Assembly: GCA_946413945.1 (NCBI GenBank)
Contig: CAMKMR010000007.1
Span: 1 to 17,380, forward strand
Length of the DNA: 17,380 bases
Direction: 5' to 3'
Origin: an uncultured Lachnospiraceae bacterium
GTDB lineage: Bacteria; Bacillota; Clostridia; Lachnospirales; Lachnospiraceae
Positions 14,414 to 17,380 of the stretch are shown here, one piece after another. Below the pieces are notes generated by a model that was not told the origin of the DNA, ran no database searches, and saw only the letters and a list, made by a program, of their open reading frames with translations. The position numbers and the translations under genes were made by a program. How positions within the stretch are numbered: the first letter of the stretch is position 1; every line of letters starts with the position of its first letter.

Positions 14414-14650
14414 ATTGTTTAATATGCACAATTTAATGATACTATATTGCAGGAAATCAGTTTTCCATAATCAGCCATAAAAGATGCATTTTTAGGCTTT
14501 TTTTAATGGCCTACGAGTTCTAGTACAGAAATCTTTGCCGTAGCATTTTAACTTATGACATTTGAGAAGGGACGGTTTATTTTTTTGGGGGTTAGAAAAA
14601 TATATTATCAACTATAAAAGAATAAAAATCGATTTATTTTCAGATGGTTA

Positions 14651-14680
14651 TTGTTGTAATAATATTTAATATGCTATAAT
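14651..14680 (+). promoter_or_regulatory. Promoter of the large secreted protein gene
   Basis: TTGTTG (14651-14656), an 18-base spacer and a perfect TATAAT (14675-14680). Predicted transcript start is near 14687, 73 bases before the start codon. Confidence 0.6.
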
Positions 14681-14695
14681 GCACTTGCATATTGA

Positions 14696-14710
14696 ATGGA
14701 AACGTTTTCA
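14696..14710. promoter_or_regulatory. Consensus cre site (CcpA-type operator)
   Basis: ATGGAAACGTTTTCA fits every fixed position of the Gram-positive cre consensus WTGNAANCGNWNNCW. It lies about 9-23 bases downstream of the predicted transcript start, a position where a bound CcpA-like protein would block transcription. This suggests carbon catabolite repression of the secreted protein. Confidence 0.6.
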
Positions 14711-14759
14711 GAACACTTTCCATATATGCATTAATAAAATTATTTATGGGGAAACGAAA

Positions 14760-17339
14760 ATGAAAAAATGTAGGTTGGTTGCAGTCACTTTAGTAGTGGC
14801 ATTATTTTTGGCGTGTTTTAATGTTTGGATAACTCCCAGGGAGGTAAGGGCATCCGAAGCGCTAAGTAAAAGAAAAGCTGATATTATAGAAAAATCTGCG
14901 GATTATCTATATTCCAATGGTGGAAAGGAAAAAGGTTCTTTTTTTATAAATTCAAGGCTGGAAGCCGCAACAGTTCTAAAAATATATTCCAATAAAGATA
15001 AAAATGAAATAAATAAGTGGTTGAAAGGTGATATAAAGACATCAGATATTGATCTAAAAGCCAGATTATCCATGGCAAAGTTAGATAGTGAGTCTTTGGA
15101 TGAACTCTTTAAAAATCAAAATAATGACGGGGGATTTGGACTTTCAGATGAATATGAAAGTGATATCTTAGATTCAATCCTTGTCTTAGAAGCATTAAAT
15201 GTATATAAATTTAAATATGATGAGAGATCCATACAACTGGTTAATTATATAGCAAGGCAGATGAATTCTGATGGAACATATTCTTATACAAAGAATACTG
15301 CTTCAGATGATATATTAACTGCTATGGCATTATATTCAGTCAGCTATTTCATGAATGAAAATAATATTTCATCAGATCTTACATCGGGTATGAGAAGTAA
15401 GGTTAGAGTTTCACTTATTCCTAAGTATTCCTCCTCTTTTACAGAAGAAAATCTAGAAGAAAAGCTATATATTGCATTGGCACTGGATGAAACGAATTCT
15501 TTAAATGATTATGAAGAATTCATCAGCAGTCTTGAAAAAATACAAAATGAAGATGGAAGTTTTTATAACGATATTCATTTGACATCACTGGTTATCGGGG
15601 TTCTTGGAAATATGGATACAGATAATCTTATAAATATTTATGGCATTGCTATTAGTAATACATCCCAGGCTTATTACGGTATAGATAACAATATTGATGT
15701 TGACTGTACTGTTTATTTTGATGCAAAAATGGACTCAAAATATGAGATGAAAGCCATTATAAAAAATGGTGAAAGGGTAATAGCAGAAAGTGAACCTGAG
15801 GAAGTAACCTTCTTAAAAAATGATAATAAACTGACTGGAAAAATCAGTGGATTAGTGATTAATGAAAATTCAGATGATGGAATAAAAGTCTACGTTCAGA
15901 TAATGGATGGGGATAAGGTTTTGTTTGAATCAGAATACAGTCAGATTACAATGAATAATCTTCCAAGAAATGAAGAAACAAGTATAGACGATTTTGCTAT
16001 TGAATTAAGTGATCATTATTCATTTACGGGAGAAGATGCGTCATTTTTAATAAGTTATCAGATCAATTATTCAACGAATGTGGATAACAGTCTTTTGATG
16101 GTAGTGCAGGTATCAAAAGATGATGAAGTTTTAAAAGAAGAAAGTTATGAAGAAATTCTGCTTCCGGAGAAAGAGTATAACAAAAGAGAGGCCTGCAGTT
16201 TTGATGTGGATAGCAGCAAAACAGGCGAATATACAGTAATTGTAAAATGCTTATATAACGAAGAACTTCTATTTGAGGATAGTGAAAAATACTATGTTCT
16301 AGAGAAAAAATCTGTAAAGACAGAGGATGATAAAGAACAAACTGAAAAAATAGAAACACCTTCTGATGCGCCTATAGAAAGTATAATAGAACCTTTTTCT
16401 ATAAGATTTATGAATATCAGGCTGACAGATTCTATCGGATATATAGATGAAGATAAGGAAATATCTGTTGGTTCAGAGATAGTTTACGGGGGGAATGAAA
16501 CATTTAATGGAACTCTTGAGACAGAGATTTCTTTAGAAGATAAAGTAATAGATTCATTTAAAAATGAGGTGACTTTAGTTGCAGGAGAAGAAAAGTTTGC
16601 ATTAGATGAAATAGGCAAATTTATTCCGGATAGTGAAGGAAAATATCATATAAAGATGACTTTATATGATAAGGATTCTAAAGAGATTGGATCAACAAGC
16701 AGAGATTATAAGGCTCTTAGTAAGAAGAAGATGGACCTTATCGCAAATAGTAATATCAGTTCAGATGAAAAGCAAACTGTTGATCTCAGATGGAATAATA
16801 TATCTAATAGTGAAGAAAGATATAATTATAGGCTTTATAGAAGATATGATGGAACTGACTGGGTATCTAGATCCATATGGAATGAAGAAGATAAGATCAG
16901 GGTTCTTAATGTTTATCCATATATGCCTTATTTAAAGGATTGGATGACAACAACAATAAGCGGTTCTGAAACTCCTGCTGGAATGGGGATGTTTGAGATT
17001 GATTCAGTATATCATAATGATTATAATTCAGATCCAGAAAAGTATCTATTAGATGATCAGGGAAGATGGAAGTATGATGTTATATTCTTCGGAGCCAGTG
17101 ACTGGAATAGCCATTATGATTTATCTGATAAAGCTTATGAAGTAACAAGAAAATTTACTGACACTGGTAGAGGGGTATTATTTGGACATGACACTCTTTG
17201 TGCAGATGATAATCATAAAAATTATATTAAATTTGCAAATGATATTGGAATAAAAATAATACCAAGAACAGGTGGTTCAATTGGTAGTACAGCAACGGTT
17301 GTAAAATATGGAACACTTACAAATTTAAAAACAAATTAG
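14760..17339 (+). CDS. Large secreted protein: alpha-toroid plus beta-rich regions plus amidotransferase-like end; possibly truncated
   Basis: I start at ATG 14760 (859 aa); the upstream in-frame ATG at 14679 falls inside the -10 box. The ribosome site is weak (GGGGAAACG). A signal peptide (MKKCRLVAVTLVVALFLACF, cleavage near A31) indicates export. Residues about 35-285 contain helical repeats with QNNDGGFG (120-127), QMNSDG (from 167) and QNEDGSF (from 262), as in prenyltransferase/squalene-cyclase-like alpha-toroids. About 290-640 are acidic, beta-rich, sandwich-like segments. From about 670, VDLRWNNISN and RVLNVYP (714-720) recall DUF5057-type proteins of Lachnospiraceae. YDVIFFGASDWN (from 772) and GVLFGHDTLC resemble a class I amidotransferase-like or ThuA-like fold. 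The protein stops soon after (GTLTNLKTN), earlier than I expect for this type. Function is unknown; a cell-surface or matrix role is plausible. Confidence 0.75.
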   Translation: MKKCRLVAVTLVVALFLACFNVWITPREVRASEALSKRKADIIEKSADYLYSNGGKEKGSFFINSRLEAATVLKIYSNKDKNEINKWLKGDIKTSDIDLKARLSMAKLDSESLDELFKNQNNDGGFGLSDEYESDILDSILVLEALNVYKFKYDERSIQLVNYIARQMNSDGTYSYTKNTASDDILTAMALYSVSYFMNENNISSDLTSGMRSKVRVSLIPKYSSSFTEENLEEKLYIALALDETNSLNDYEEFISSLEKIQNEDGSFYNDIHLTSLVIGVLGNMDTDNLINIYGIAISNTSQAYYGIDNNIDVDCTVYFDAKMDSKYEMKAIIKNGERVIAESEPEEVTFLKNDNKLTGKISGLVINENSDDGIKVYVQIMDGDKVLFESEYSQITMNNLPRNEETSIDDFAIELSDHYSFTGEDASFLISYQINYSTNVDNSLLMVVQVSKDDEVLKEESYEEILLPEKEYNKREACSFDVDSSKTGEYTVIVKCLYNEELLFEDSEKYYVLEKKSVKTEDDKEQTEKIETPSDAPIESIIEPFSIRFMNIRLTDSIGYIDEDKEISVGSEIVYGGNETFNGTLETEISLEDKVIDSFKNEVTLVAGEEKFALDEIGKFIPDSEGKYHIKMTLYDKDSKEIGSTSRDYKALSKKKMDLIANSNISSDEKQTVDLRWNNISNSEERYNYRLYRRYDGTDWVSRSIWNEEDKIRVLNVYPYMPYLKDWMTTTISGSETPAGMGMFEIDSVYHNDYNSDPEKYLLDDQGRWKYDVIFFGASDWNSHYDLSDKAYEVTRKFTDTGRGVLFGHDTLCADDNHKNYIKFANDIGIKIIPRTGGSIGSTATVVKYGTLTNLKTN

Positions 17340-17380
17340 TTTCTGCTCTTACTTATTCGCATTATGGACTATGATGCTGT

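Larger units (their letters stand above)
14237..14759. other. 523-bp gene-free divergent intergenic stretch
   Basis: It separates the start codons of the symporter and the large secreted protein. It holds a possible promoter for each gene and a consensus cre site near the right end. Between about 14420 and 14640 I see only AT-rich sequence with weak short repeats (for example TAGGC/GCCTA around 14493-14513) and no convincing ORF, RNA gene or repeat family. Confidence 0.6.

Noticed and set aside
14679..14759. Earlier in-frame ATG for the large secreted protein (27 extra residues)
   Set aside because: This ATG overlaps the TATAAT box, upstream of the predicted transcript start, and the added residues would precede a good signal peptide.
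17321..17327. AAATTTA slippery heptamer in frame, possible programmed -1 frameshift
   Set aside because: The shifted frame adds only about 15 residues before a stop, and no stimulatory hairpin is visible in the few bases left; degradation or sequence error is simpler.
1..17380. CRISPR array, insertion sequence, tRNA or rRNA gene
   Set aside because: No regularly spaced repeats, transposase-like coding region with terminal repeats, tRNA-like cloverleaf or rRNA sequence was recognised on either strand.

Overview
The window is AT-rich DNA from a low-GC Gram-positive bacterium. It has strong AAGGAGG ribosome binding sites, heavy use of AGA and ATA codons, a lipoprotein signal peptide with an LTGC lipobox, a GPH-type sugar symporter and a large secreted protein of a type common in Clostridia. 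A gut or rumen Lachnospiraceae relative is my best guess; this is inference, as no rRNA or marker gene is present.

The core (about 1-12850) looks like a self-contained locus for reductive pyrimidine breakdown. A PucR-family regulator (minus strand, running off the left edge) is divergent from a two-gene unit: a class III aminotransferase and an iron-type alcohol dehydrogenase. A second unit follows on the same strand: ABC ATPase, two permeases, a lipoprotein binding protein, dihydropyrimidinase, a PreA-type dihydropyrimidine dehydrogenase, an M20 N-carbamoyl-amino-acid amidohydrolase and a cytidylate-kinase-like protein. Inferred flow: uptake of uracil or a related pyrimidine, reduction to dihydrouracil, ring opening to N-carbamoyl-beta-alanine, hydrolysis to beta-alanine + CO2 + NH3, transamination to malonate semialdehyde, and reduction to 3-hydroxypropionate. 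This would release nitrogen and consume reducing power anaerobically.

Three things stand out. (1) The binding protein appears circularly permuted: the segment that normally begins NMT1/THI5-type binding proteins lies at its C terminus. (2) The PreA-type protein carries the N-terminal iron-sulfur domain usually found on PreT or mammalian DPD, fused directly to the FMN barrel with no FAD/NAD(P)H module. (3) Both forward units are preceded by the same 16-bp palindrome, TTGTGC-N4-GCACA(A/T), centred at the same calculated position (-64.5) relative to TTGTTT-N17-TATAAT/TATACT promoters. The pucR-like gene and the transporter unit each also appear to start with a terminator-like hairpin at the very 5' end of the transcript.

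The right part (12850-17380) holds a convergent GPH-family symporter sharing a bidirectional terminator with the catabolic unit, a 523-bp gene-free stretch with two divergent promoters and a consensus cre site, and a large secreted protein (alpha-toroid, beta-sandwich-like regions, amidotransferase-like end) that stops abruptly near the window edge.
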